Assembly (NCBI RefSeq): GCF_003730295.1
Contig: NZ_QTSZ01000052.1
Location: forward strand, 1-64,000
Source of the DNA: Ornithinibacillus gellani
Lineage (GTDB): Bacteria > Bacillota > Bacilli > Bacillales > Amphibacillaceae
Direction: 5' to 3'
DNA: 64,000 bases
Shown: positions 34,178 to 42,780 of the stretch, one piece after another
How positions within the stretch are numbered: the first letter of the stretch is position 1
Layout: every line of letters begins with the position of its first letter
The notes under the pieces: generated by a model
Databases searched by the model: none
What the model saw: only the letters and a program-made list of their open reading frames with translations
Told to the model about the DNA's origin: nothing
Made by a program: the position numbers and the translations under genes

Positions 34178-36109
34178 ATGAAGAAAATAACAACATCCAA
34201 AATGTCATTCTTTCTGGTAGCCGTTATTTTACTTTGGATTAAATCTTACATCGTCTATATAAATGAATTTAACTTGGATATTTCAAATGGAATGCAAGCT
34301 TTTCTCTTATTTATTAACCCTTTAAGTTCTGCACTGATTTTTCTAGGTGTTGCACTTTTTGCAAAGGGAAGAAAAGCTGGGATATGGATTATTGTCATAC
34401 AAACATTAATGGGAATCTTTTTGTATGCGAACGTCGTCCATTACCGTGCAAACTCGGACTACATTACACTGCCGACCCTTACACAGTTTAGCAACTTTGG
34501 AAGTCTTGGTGGTAGTATTGTCAGTCTTGTACAATGGTCTGATTTGCTCTACACCCTGGATATCATTATCTTGATTGCGCTATTTGTTTTCATGAAAAAA
34601 GATTGGTCTGTCAGTCGTTTGCAGTTTAGAAAACCATTGCTCGTTATTGCGTCTGGTTTGATTGTATTTTCCATCAACCTGGCATTGGCTGAAGTTGACC
34701 GACCACAGTTATTAAAGCGTACCTTTGACCGTAACTATATTGTTAAGTATTTAGGTGCCTATAACTTTGCTATTCATGATGCCATTCAAAATATCAAATC
34801 GTCCTCCCAGCGTGTGTTGGCGGACAGCAGTGATATTACCGTGGTAGAAAACTATACAAAAAACAAGTATGCAGAACCAAATAAAGAATTATTTGGCGCC
34901 GCAAAAGGGAAAAACATTATCAAAATTCACTTGGAGTCTTTCCAAACCTTTTTGATTGATTACAAGCTGCATGGCGAGGAAGTAACGCCATTTCTAAATT
35001 CACTTGTTCATGATAAAGATCAGGATTTCACTTATTTTGATAACTTTTTCCATCAAACAGAACAAGGAAAAACGGCTGATGCTGAGTTTATTTTAGATAA
35101 CTCCATCTATGGTCTGTCTCAAGGTGCTGCTTTTGTCACAAGAGGAAACAACACCTATCAGGCATTACCAGCCATTTTAAATCAAGAGCAAGATTACACG
35201 TCAGCAGTATTCCATGGAGATGATCGTTCTTTCTGGAACCGTGATGAGATTTATAAGAAGTTTGGTATCGACACGTATTTTGACTCCAGCTATTATGACA
35301 TGAGTCCAGATCAAGTCATCAACTATGGCTTAAAGGACAAACCATTTTTCAAAGAGTCCATGCCATATTTAGAGTCATTGGAACAGCCTTTCTATGCGCA
35401 TATGATGACACTGACACACCACCATCCATATTTAATCGATGCAGAGGATGCAACGATTGCACCGGCTGAAACAGGTGACCCTTCTGTGGATCGCTATTTC
35501 CAAACGGCGCGTTATTTGGATGAATCCTTAGAGCAGTTTTTCAATGATCTAAAGGATGCTGGACTATATGATGATTCTGTCATCATGATTTATGGGGACC
35601 ATTACGGTATTTCTACAAACCATAACCGTGCAATGGAAGAATTGCTTGGCGAGGAGATTACGCCATTTAAGAATGCCCAGCTGCAGCGTGTACCATATAT
35701 GATTAAAGTTCCTGGCGTTGAAGGCAAAGGAACAGTTCATGAATATACTGGACAAATGGACGTTATGCCGACATTCTTGCATTTGCTAGGTATTGATGCA
35801 CAAGATTATATCCAATTCGGTACGGATATGTTCTCTGAGAACCATAAAGACTATGTGCCATTCCGAAATGGTGACTTTATTACCCCGGAATACAGTTATG
35901 TATCAGGTGTTTACTATGACACAGAAACAGGGGAAGAAATAGAAGCAACAGAGGAAATGGATGAAATGAAGGAAACGATTCACCATGAGCTTGAGCTATC
36001 CGATAAATTACTAAATGGTGACCTACTGCGATTCTACTCTCCGACAAAAGATTGGGAGCCAGTAGATCCATCCATCTACTCTTATGGAAATAAAGAAAAA
36101 AACAATTAA
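34178..36109 (+). CDS. Lipoteichoic acid synthase family protein
   Basis: Polymerises glycerol phosphate from phosphatidylglycerol onto the lipid anchor at the outer membrane face. The 643 residues start with five N-terminal helices (to about residue 175). Near residue 215 the sequence VLADSS fits the signal-peptidase cleavage known for LtaS. The extracellular sulfatase-like domain has Glu253 (HLESF), the catalytic Thr299 (EQGKTADAEF) and VIMIYGDHYG metal ligands. Bacillus has several paralogues (LtaS, YfnI, YqgS, YvgJ) and I cannot tell which this is. A terminator follows at once. Confidence 0.92.
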   Translation: MKKITTSKMSFFLVAVILLWIKSYIVYINEFNLDISNGMQAFLLFINPLSSALIFLGVALFAKGRKAGIWIIVIQTLMGIFLYANVVHYRANSDYITLPTLTQFSNFGSLGGSIVSLVQWSDLLYTLDIIILIALFVFMKKDWSVSRLQFRKPLLVIASGLIVFSINLALAEVDRPQLLKRTFDRNYIVKYLGAYNFAIHDAIQNIKSSSQRVLADSSDITVVENYTKNKYAEPNKELFGAAKGKNIIKIHLESFQTFLIDYKLHGEEVTPFLNSLVHDKDQDFTYFDNFFHQTEQGKTADAEFILDNSIYGLSQGAAFVTRGNNTYQALPAILNQEQDYTSAVFHGDDRSFWNRDEIYKKFGIDTYFDSSYYDMSPDQVINYGLKDKPFFKESMPYLESLEQPFYAHMMTLTHHHPYLIDAEDATIAPAETGDPSVDRYFQTARYLDESLEQFFNDLKDAGLYDDSVIMIYGDHYGISTNHNRAMEELLGEEITPFKNAQLQRVPYMIKVPGVEGKGTVHEYTGQMDVMPTFLHLLGIDAQDYIQFGTDMFSENHKDYVPFRNGDFITPEYSYVSGVYYDTETGEEIEATEEMDEMKETIHHELELSDKLLNGDLLRFYSPTKDWEPVDPSIYSYGNKEKNN

Positions 36110-36111
36110 AC

Positions 36112-36158
36112 AAAAAGGAATCGATTGAAGCATAGATGCCAATCGATTCCTTTTTTTA
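36112..36158 (+). terminator. Terminator of the LTA synthase gene
   Basis: AAAAAGGAATCGATTG pairs with CAATCGATTCCTTTTTTT around a 12-nt loop, three bases after the stop codon. Confidence 0.92.
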
Positions 36159-36360
36159 TTATTCAATGTGCGGGCAGTTCTATAGTGGGCACTATATATG
36201 TGAAAAACTACACATTGTTTGCATTTCCTGTCAATTTATTGTATAAAGGATAGTCAGAAGGGCATTTAGAAAATGGAATATAGGCAAACCTTTTGTCTCA
36301 TACTATGAATAAAATGAATCGATAATTAAGATAAATGTAATGAATAAAGTGGGGATTTCA

Positions 36361-36810
36361 ATGAGTAAGCAAGTAGAAGATTATTTAAATGATGGAATGT
36401 ATGGTACACGTCTTCCAAAACAAGCTGAGCGAAATCATTATCTCGGTACGCTAAGAGAGCGTGTCGTGCTAGTCCTAACATTTGGTCAAGTTATGGCTGA
36501 TAAAGGCCTACAGGACCTCGAAAAGGCGATAAAGGAATATCCAGATGCCAAGCTGATTTTTAACGGCCATATTGCCGACCGTTTTTTTCGGGCTGAAAAA
36601 ACATTAGCAAACCAATATAATGTTCCCTATACTGTCATCCAGGATGAAGAAAATAAAACGGATATCGGGGCTGTATTGGCATGTGATTATGCGGTAAACG
36701 TTGAAAATATTGCCGCAGAGGATGACCCCTCACCTGAGGAAATAGATAAGGATAAAACAGAACCCTCCTCCTTCTGGAATAAAATAAAAGGCTGGTTTCA
36801 ACCCAAATAA
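36361..36810 (+). CDS. yueI: YueI-family protein (DUF1694)
   Basis: A soluble 149-residue protein of the YueI/DUF1694 family, function unknown. Typical features are VEDYLNDGMYGT, the LGTLRERVVLVLTFGQVM strand region and AKLIFNGHIADRFFRAEKTL. The acidic C-terminal tail (DDPSPEEIDKDKTE) ends in KGWFQPK. I use ATG 36361 with AAAGTGGGG upstream; the in-frame ATG at 36340 has no ribosome site. The stop TAA is the first codon of repeat R5. Confidence 0.85.
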   Translation: MSKQVEDYLNDGMYGTRLPKQAERNHYLGTLRERVVLVLTFGQVMADKGLQDLEKAIKEYPDAKLIFNGHIADRFFRAEKTLANQYNVPYTVIQDEENKTDIGAVLACDYAVNVENIAAEDDPSPEEIDKDKTEPSSFWNKIKGWFQPK

Positions 36811-36893
36811 AGTGAAACTTCAATCCGTGGGGGGGTTTCGCACTTCCCCCATGGATTGTTAGTTGAACCAATCAGGCCCTTACTGGCTGTTGA
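36808..36893 (+). repeat. Dispersed structured repeat, copy R5 (3'-truncated)
   Basis: Starts on the yueI stop codon. Helix P1 is the strongest of all copies: AATCCGTGGGGG with CCCCCATGGATT, 12 pairs with one G-T. Compared with R1, an A-T pair has become C-G on both sides. It ends after CTGGCTGTTGA, so the right arm of the long helix is missing, and the pssA terminator follows. Confidence 0.85.
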
Positions 36894-36901
36894 ACTGTAA
36901 T

Positions 36902-36940
36902 AAAAATGGTTGGGCACTTAATCCCCAACCATTTTTATTT
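36902..36940. terminator. Bidirectional terminator between yueI and pssA
   Basis: AAAAATGGTTGGG pairs with CCCAACCATTTTT. A- and T-runs on both sides suit yueI from the left and pssA from the right. Confidence 0.88.
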
Positions 36941-37478
36941 ACATTTTTATTTTTGGAACGCGCACATTACTCACCATTAATAGCATCAACACGGAAGTTA
37001 AAATAGAAAAGAATAGAACGGAGAAATACGGTATTAGAAAACTGCTTAATGTCATTATAATTCCAGCAGCTGTAATCGGTATCCCGTAAAATGCCCCATC
37101 GAATTCTTTCACATTGAAACGAGCTAGACGAATAGCACCACATAAAATATACATAATCATAATGGTCATCCCCACACCAGGAACAGTGTAAAGAATACCT
37201 TGATAGATTAATAAGGCTGGAGCCACTCCAAAGGATACTAGATCGCTTAATGAATCCAACTCCTTACCAAAATCAGATTCAATATTAAATTTCCGCGCCA
37301 CAAGTCCATCAAATAAATCGAAGAAAGCAGCTAAAAAAATGAAAAGCAGACTCATATGTGCTAGATTATTAGTTATCAAAACGATGGCTACAATACCAAA
37401 ACTTAAATTCATTAAAGTAATTGCATTAGCCAATTGAGCCTTCAATTTAGTATAATCAAAAAGTCGTGATAAAAACAT
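36939..37478 (-). CDS. pssA: CDP-diacylglycerol-serine O-phosphatidyltransferase
   Basis: Makes phosphatidylserine, the precursor of phosphatidylethanolamine. It is a 179-residue CDP-alcohol phosphotransferase with the full signature DG-x2-AR-x8-G-x3-D-x3-D in the stretch from FDGLVARK to ELDSLSD. Six or so membrane helices fit the family. I start at ATG 37478 (GGGGGAG five nt upstream), not at the upstream in-frame codon at 37532. It is divergent from psd, the next enzyme of the pathway, which shares the 102-nt promoter region. Confidence 0.93.
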   Translation of the reverse strand: MFLSRLFDYTKLKAQLANAITLMNLSFGIVAIVLITNNLAHMSLLFIFLAAFFDLFDGLVARKFNIESDFGKELDSLSDLVSFGVAPALLIYQGILYTVPGVGMTIMIMYILCGAIRLARFNVKEFDGAFYGIPITAAGIIMTLSSFLIPYFSVLFFSILTSVLMLLMVSNVRVPKIKM

Positions 37479-37580
37479 TTGAACTCCCCCAAACATAGCG
37501 TATACAAAAAAGTACAAATACCATACAGGCAACGTATTTCCTGCACTGAGCCAATTTTATAAAAAAAGGATTTGAATCAG

Positions 37581-38363
37581 ATGATCAAAACAGGTTTAAA
37601 GCTATTTGTTGAATTAACAGGTAATCCATTCGCATCGAACATGCTAAAGCAGATCTCAAGCTCTAAAATAAGTAAGCCACTCGTACGTCCATTTTCAAAA
37701 GTATACCATATAAATGAATCAGAAATAGAAAAACCATTAGAAAAATATCATAGTCTTCATGCATTTTTTACGAGAAAGCTAAAACCTAATCTTCGACCAA
37801 TCGATAGGACACCATATACATTGACCTCACCTGTTGATGGTATTGTAAATGGAATTGGCAAAGTACTACCGAATCAAGCCTTCTACATTAAAGATCGATT
37901 ATATCGTTTAGATGATATTTTTGGAGATACAAAACGTGCAAGCACCTACTATGATGGCTACTATTATATTCTGTATCTATCACCTAGCCATTACCACCGT
38001 ATCCATTATCCAATCGATGGTAAACTAATCCAGCGCTATGCACTTGGGGAAACATCATACCCTGTCAACAGCTTGGGACTGCGTTGGGGTGATAAGCCCT
38101 TCTCCACCAATTATCGTATTATTTCCGAAATCGATACAGATACTGGCAAGGTTGCCTTCATTAAGGTTGGAGCATTAAATATAAACAGCATTCAGCTAAC
38201 TAACTCTTCTGACATATGTGTCAAAGGGGAAGAAGCTGGATACTTCTCATTCGGTTCAACAGTGCTCTTATTTATTGAAAACAAACATGCCTTTCAAAAT
38301 ATCGTTCCAGACAATACCGAAATCAAGCTTGGACAAGCGTTAGGTAAGTGGACAAACGTATAA
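37581..38363 (+). CDS. psd: Phosphatidylserine decarboxylase proenzyme
   Basis: Converts phosphatidylserine to phosphatidylethanolamine. It is a 260-residue proenzyme with the conserved SPVDG and YYILYLSPSHYHRIHYP, including the catalytic histidine. Near the C-terminus the self-cleavage motif appears as FGST, where Ser becomes the pyruvoyl group; the canonical form is LGST. ATG 37581 with AAAAAAAGGA ten nt upstream is preferred over a TTG at 37572. It is divergent from pssA, so the two may share control elements. Confidence 0.93.
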   Translation: MIKTGLKLFVELTGNPFASNMLKQISSSKISKPLVRPFSKVYHINESEIEKPLEKYHSLHAFFTRKLKPNLRPIDRTPYTLTSPVDGIVNGIGKVLPNQAFYIKDRLYRLDDIFGDTKRASTYYDGYYYILYLSPSHYHRIHYPIDGKLIQRYALGETSYPVNSLGLRWGDKPFSTNYRIISEIDTDTGKVAFIKVGALNINSIQLTNSSDICVKGEEAGYFSFGSTVLLFIENKHAFQNIVPDNTEIKLGQALGKWTNV

Positions 38364-38366
38364 TCT

Positions 38367-38396
38367 CTGCTGCTGGAGCATTCCAGCAGCAGTTTT
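38367..38396 (+). terminator. Terminator of psd
   Basis: CTGCTGCTGGA and TCCAGCAGCAG form a GC-rich stem followed by TTTT. It sits between converging psd and the DedA gene. Confidence 0.85.
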
Positions 38397-39000
38397 ACAA
38401 AATATTATTAAACTTATGATTTCGATATATATAATACAGACCACCAAATGCAGCGAGAGCCAAAGCTAACCCACCAATCAACCATATATACTGATGGAAG
38501 AAGGTAGAAATAAGGCCCCAGTTTTCACCCAGTCGACGCCCAATTGCGATAAACGTAAATACCCAGAACAATGCGCCTACATATGCAAATATCATAAAGC
38601 GCTTGAAGGAATATTTCGTAATCCCCCCTACATAAGCAGCTACATGTCTAATTCCAGGTATAAAATAACTAATAATGAGCACAAACGGGCCATACTTTCG
38701 AAACAGCCTATTTGTGCGATCAATGGTTTTATCAGAGATAAATAGCTTGGGGCCATAACGCCTAATAAAAGGTTCTCCTAATTTTACGCCTAAAAAATAA
38801 CTGATTGATATACCGGCAACAGCACCAATCAATGCAGCTACAAAAGTAATCGAAAATTTCATACCATCCATCGAAATAATATAGCCTAAATATGTCAAAA
38901 TCACTTCATCTGGTATCGGCAGTCCAATAATCCCTAAGCTTAAAATAACTATAATTGCAATGTAGCCATATTGGCTTATAAAATCATACCATGTACCCAT
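38395..39000 (-). CDS. DedA-family membrane protein
   Basis: A 201-residue member of the DedA/SNARE-associated family. Some members act as flippases recycling undecaprenyl phosphate or phosphatidylethanolamine. Visible family motifs include IIGLPIPDEVILTYLGYI, the Gly/Arg stretch FIRRYGPKLFIS, and FIPGIRHVAAYVGGIT with the conserved arginine. Four or more helices are evident. I use ATG 39000 with AGCAGGGAACGG upstream, not the TTG at 39018. Proximity to pssA/psd fits a phospholipid theme but is not proof. Confidence 0.88.
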   Translation of the reverse strand: MGTWYDFISQYGYIAIIVILSLGIIGLPIPDEVILTYLGYIISMDGMKFSITFVAALIGAVAGISISYFLGVKLGEPFIRRYGPKLFISDKTIDRTNRLFRKYGPFVLIISYFIPGIRHVAAYVGGITKYSFKRFMIFAYVGALFWVFTFIAIGRRLGENWGLISTFFHQYIWLIGGLALALAAFGGLYYIYRNHKFNNIL

Positions 39001-39174
39001 ACCGTTCCCTGCTTTCAATATTCATACATCTAAAAACATGTTTAATATTACTATTATACTATAGAAAAAGTTAAATTTGGACACCTTCAGAAATATTTTT
39101 TCAATAGGTTATCATTCCTTTTACTCAACAAATGGTCATTCATTTGTTATCCTTCCAATAGGAGGGATAAATTC

Positions 39175-39699
39175 ATGCAGTTAAAGCAAAAGAAAGTGAT
39201 TTCTCTTGTTGCCAATGATTATGAGGATCTTGAGCTTTGGTATCCAGTGTTACGTCTGCAGGAAGCAGGCGCTGAAGTCCACTTGGCTGGGGCGCAAGCT
39301 GATGAAACATATCTCGGAAAGCATGGTCTACCCGCAAAATCCAACCTATCTATTGCGGATGCTGCTGCAGATCAGTATGATGCAATTGTTGTTCCAGGAG
39401 GATGGGCACCAGATAAACTAAGACAAAACCCAGACGTCATCAAGCTCATCCAACAAATGGATCAGGCAGGAAAACCGATCGGTATTATTTGCCACGCAGG
39501 CTGGGTGCTCGTTTCTGCCGATATTCTAAAGGGAAGAAAGGCAACGAGTACACCTGCAATTAAAGACGATATGATTCATGCAGGCGCAAATTGGGTTGAT
39601 GAACCTGTAGTAGTAGATGGACATTTGGTTTCCAGTAGACGCCCACCTGATTTACCAGTTTATATGAAAACATTTATTGAATTACTTGTTGAAGTATAA
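39175..39699 (+). CDS. DJ-1/PfpI-family protein (YfkM-like)
   Basis: A 174-residue cytoplasmic protein of the DJ-1/PfpI superfamily. The nucleophile elbow is IICHAGW (Cys106-His107), with the acidic partner in the N-terminal NDYEDLELWYP and VVPGGWAPDKLR before it. Members have protease, deglycase or glyoxalase-like activities and respond to stress. Substrate cannot be inferred. AGGAGGGATAAATTC gives a good ribosome site. It is a single gene with its own hairpin at 39707-39742. Confidence 0.88.
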   Translation: MQLKQKKVISLVANDYEDLELWYPVLRLQEAGAEVHLAGAQADETYLGKHGLPAKSNLSIADAAADQYDAIVVPGGWAPDKLRQNPDVIKLIQQMDQAGKPIGIICHAGWVLVSADILKGRKATSTPAIKDDMIHAGANWVDEPVVVDGHLVSSRRPPDLPVYMKTFIELLVEV

Positions 39700-39706
39700 C
39701 GAACGT

Positions 39707-39742
39707 GGACAGGCTTTCTAGCATTAGAAAGTCTGTCTTTAT
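39707..39742 (+). terminator. Terminator of the DJ-1/PfpI gene
   Basis: GACAGGCTTTCTA pairs with TAGAAAGTCTGTC (one G-T) around GCAT; only a short T-run follows. Confidence 0.7.
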
Positions 39743-39756
39743 TATTTAATCCATTC

Positions 39757-39785
39757 TTTACACTTAGAAAGCGTTTCCATATAAT
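39757..39785 (+). promoter_or_regulatory. Sigma-A promoter of the acetoacetyl-CoA synthetase gene
   Basis: TTTACA (39757-39762), exactly 17 nt, then a perfect TATAAT (39780-39785). The spacer is occupied by a cre-like site. Confidence 0.85.
39766..39779 (+). promoter_or_regulatory. Probable cre site (CcpA operator)
   Basis: AGAAAGCGTTTCCA matches 12 of 14 positions of TGNAARCGNWWWCA and lies wholly between the -35 and -10 hexamers. This predicts repression by CcpA when glucose is present. Confidence 0.72.
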
Positions 39786-39819
39786 GAAGTTAATTGCTAC
39801 ATTTAGCGGGGGGATGAGT

Positions 39820-41802
39820 GTGACAAAAATAAAAGAAGGAACCTTATTATGGGAACCAGATGAAAAATGGATCAAACAAACCAATTTGATGGCTTATATG
39901 AGATGGCTGAAACAACGAGGCACATTGGAGCCAGCCAACTACCAAGAACTTTGGCAATGGTCTGTGACGCATATAGAAGACTTTTGGCAATCACAATGGG
40001 AATATTTTGATATCCAATCCCAAACACCTTATCAACAAATATTAACGAGTCATAATATGCCAGGAGCTAGGTGGTTCACAGAAGCAAGTGTGAATTACAC
40101 AGCACATATTTTTCGTAACCGGAAGCCAGATGACATTGCCATCATGCACACATCTGAAGTGCGCGGGTTGCGTGAAACAACGTGGAAGGAATTATACCAG
40201 GATACTGCCGCATTACAACATACCTTAAAAAAGCTACAGGTCAAAAAAGGTGACCGCGTTGCTGCCTATACAGCAAATATATATGAAACCATTGTTGCTT
40301 TTCTTGCCACTGCGAGCCTCGGGGCTATTTGGTCCAGTGCTTCACCGGACTTTGGCACACAAAGTGTTATTGATCGCTTTAAACAGATTGAACCTAAGGT
40401 CATGATTACCGTCGATGGTTATCGTTATGGTGGAAAAGCTTTTGATCGAATGGATGTCGTTGAAAAAATCCAATCCCAGCTTCCCAGTTTAGAAGCTACA
40501 ATTGCAATACCTTATTTACATGCAGAGGCCGATTTTTCCCATCTCAAACAAGTCATCCATTGGGAAGAAGCAATTACATATGATCATGAGCTGTCACTTT
40601 CCTATACGGATGTAGATTTTAACGACCCGTTATGGGTACTATTTTCCTCTGGAACGACTGGTATTCCAAAACCAATCGTCCATAGCCAAGGAGGAATCTT
40701 ACTAGAACATCTCAAAACTGTAACCTTCCATGTCGATTTAAAAGCGGGTGACCGATTTTTTTGGTTCACTACAACTGGCTGGATGATGTGGAATTTCCTT
40801 GTTGGCGGTTTACTAGTAGGCAGTACCATTATTCTATATGATGGTAATCCAGCCTACCCCAACATGAACCGGTTGTGGGAACTGGCAGAGGAAACAAAAA
40901 TGTCTGTATTTGGTACAAGTGCCAGCTTTATCACTGCCTGCATGAAAGATGAAAACATGGATCCGGGAAAGCATTATGACTTAAGTCATTTGACATGTAT
41001 TAGTTCCACTGGCTCTCCCCTGCCACCTGAAGGATTTCAATGGTGCTATGATCACGTCAAGCAAGATTTATGGATCGCTTCTGTTAGCGGAGGGACAGAT
41101 GTTTGTACGGCATTTATTTTAGGTGCTCCCACCCTGCCAGTTCATGCTGGCGAGCTGCAGTGTAGAGGGCTCGGTGCTAAAATTGAAAGCTATTCGCCCA
41201 AGGGAGAAGCAAAGCTGGACACAGTTGGAGAGCTTGTCATGACGAAACCATTCCCGGCAATGCCGATATATTTTTGGAATGATAGCGATGGCAGTCGCAT
41301 GCATGACAGCTATTTCGATATGTATCCCGGCACTTGGCGTCACGGAGATTATATAAAAATAACAGGACGCGGCACCTGTATTATTTACGGAAGATCAGAT
41401 GCCACCATTAATCGTGGCGGTATTCGAATCGGCACAAGTGAAATTTATCGCGCTGTCGATCAAGTAAAGAAAATTGCGGACAGTTTAATTGTCGATATTC
41501 CAAAAGCAGATGGTGATTCCGCTGTACTACTTTTTGTCGTGATGAAAGACGGATATGCCCTGGATGAAACGGTAAAGCAAGCCATTCGTTCACATATTCG
41601 TACCCAATGTTCGCCAAGGCACGTGCCGACAGCAATACACGCGGTTCCTGAGCTGCCACAAACCTTAAACGGCAAAAAGCTTGAAATTCCAATTAAAAAA
41701 ATATTAATGGGGCAAGACGCTGATCAGGTCGTCAATATCGGTTCCTTGAAAAATCCATCGTCACTTGAATATTTCATCAACTTTCAGAAGGAAAATTTAT
41801 AA
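39820..41802 (+). CDS. Acetoacetyl-CoA synthetase
   Basis: ATP-dependent activation of acetoacetate, for use of ketone bodies, leucine carbon or polyhydroxybutyrate breakdown products. The 660-residue adenylate-forming enzyme has LFSSGTTGIPKPIVHSQGG (P-loop-like motif), SGGTDVCTAF, YGRSDATINRGGIRIG and the catalytic Lys in LNGKKLEIP. The N-terminal LLWEPDEKWIKQTNL and length separate it from acetyl-CoA synthetase. I prefer GTG 39820 because GGGGGG sits directly against the upstream ATG at 39814. It is monocistronic, with catabolite control predicted from the cre site. Confidence 0.9.
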   Translation: MTKIKEGTLLWEPDEKWIKQTNLMAYMRWLKQRGTLEPANYQELWQWSVTHIEDFWQSQWEYFDIQSQTPYQQILTSHNMPGARWFTEASVNYTAHIFRNRKPDDIAIMHTSEVRGLRETTWKELYQDTAALQHTLKKLQVKKGDRVAAYTANIYETIVAFLATASLGAIWSSASPDFGTQSVIDRFKQIEPKVMITVDGYRYGGKAFDRMDVVEKIQSQLPSLEATIAIPYLHAEADFSHLKQVIHWEEAITYDHELSLSYTDVDFNDPLWVLFSSGTTGIPKPIVHSQGGILLEHLKTVTFHVDLKAGDRFFWFTTTGWMMWNFLVGGLLVGSTIILYDGNPAYPNMNRLWELAEETKMSVFGTSASFITACMKDENMDPGKHYDLSHLTCISSTGSPLPPEGFQWCYDHVKQDLWIASVSGGTDVCTAFILGAPTLPVHAGELQCRGLGAKIESYSPKGEAKLDTVGELVMTKPFPAMPIYFWNDSDGSRMHDSYFDMYPGTWRHGDYIKITGRGTCIIYGRSDATINRGGIRIGTSEIYRAVDQVKKIADSLIVDIPKADGDSAVLLFVVMKDGYALDETVKQAIRSHIRTQCSPRHVPTAIHAVPELPQTLNGKKLEIPIKKILMGQDADQVVNIGSLKNPSSLEYFINFQKENL

Positions 41803-41811
41803 TGTATCTAA

Positions 41812-41854
41812 ACAAACAGACCAGCATCCTGAATGGATTTCTGGTCTGTTTTTG
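41812..41854 (+). terminator. Terminator of the acetoacetyl-CoA synthetase gene
   Basis: ACAGACCAG (41816-41824) pairs with CTGGTCTGT (41841-41849), followed by TTTTT. Confidence 0.88.
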
Positions 41855-41902
41855 CTATGATCGATTGTGAGTGTCTCTAAATGCTGCTTGTCGCTGGTTG
41901 CT

Positions 41903-42625
41903 TCACATTTCTTCTTTTTCCTCGATTGGGTTAAATATATACCCGAAGCCGCGAACGGTTTGGATGTATTGCGGATTTAATTGCTTCTTCTCCAGCTTTC
42001 TTCGCAGATTGCTAATATGCACTTTAACGGTTTGCACATCTCCCGTGGAATGATAGCCCCAAATTTGATCATACAGCTGCTCAGCGCTCCAAACATGCTT
42101 CGGTCGTTGTGCTAATAAAATTAAAAGCTGTAGCTCCTTCGTAGATAAATTACACGGTTTCCCATGTACATAACAACTATAACTGTCCAAATCAATCGTT
42201 AGTCCTTTAAATTTCAATAAATTCATCGGTTCTATATGATTCGACTGGGTTTCACTTTGTCTGTAACGACGTAAATGGGCAGTAATTCGTGCCTCTAGTT
42301 CTGCAAAATCAAATGGTTTGGTAATATAATCATCCCCACCAAGCTCAAAGCACTTCACTTTGTCCATCACATCGCGCCGACAGCTTATGAATATAATTGG
42401 GATATTCAACACCTGTCTGATTCGTTTGCAAACCTCAAAGCCGTCCATTCCAGGCATTTCAATATCCAATAGCACAAGCTTCGGCTGCTTGCGTTGTAAA
42501 AGCTCCAAGCCCTGTTCTCCGTCTTCTGCTACAAAAACCGTATACCCTTTTTTCTCCAAATACAATTGGACGAGGCCGCGAATCCCTTCCTCGTCTTCTA
42601 TCAGTAAAATATCTTCCTTCGCCAT
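41903..42625 (-). CDS. OmpR/PhoB-family response regulator (orphan here)
   Basis: A 240-residue two-domain regulator. The receiver has the acidic pair Glu10/Asp11, phosphoacceptor Asp54 (VLLDIEMPG), Ser81 and Lys103 (ITKPFD). The C-terminal winged helix has the family motif VDVHISNLRRKL-type helix (here VKVHISNLRRKLEKK) and TVRGFGYIF. GGAGGGAGC precedes the ATG. No histidine kinase gene is adjacent on either side, so its partner must be elsewhere. Targets are unknown. 42626-42780 contains no gene. Confidence 0.9.
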   Translation of the reverse strand: MAKEDILLIEDEEGIRGLVQLYLEKKGYTVFVAEDGEQGLELLQRKQPKLVLLDIEMPGMDGFEVCKRIRQVLNIPIIFISCRRDVMDKVKCFELGGDDYITKPFDFAELEARITAHLRRYRQSETQSNHIEPMNLLKFKGLTIDLDSYSCYVHGKPCNLSTKELQLLILLAQRPKHVWSAEQLYDQIWGYHSTGDVQTVKVHISNLRRKLEKKQLNPQYIQTVRGFGYIFNPIEEKEEM

Positions 42626-42780
42626 GCGCTCCCTCCATCCACTAATAGGTTTTACATCGATGTAAGGGCCTAGTTGTTAGAAGATTCCGTCTCATATAAA
42701 GTCATCTTCATTATAGGGGATACAACAGGCTAAGGCAAATTTTTCCTGTTAGCAAAAGGCAGCAATTGCTAAAACAACTG

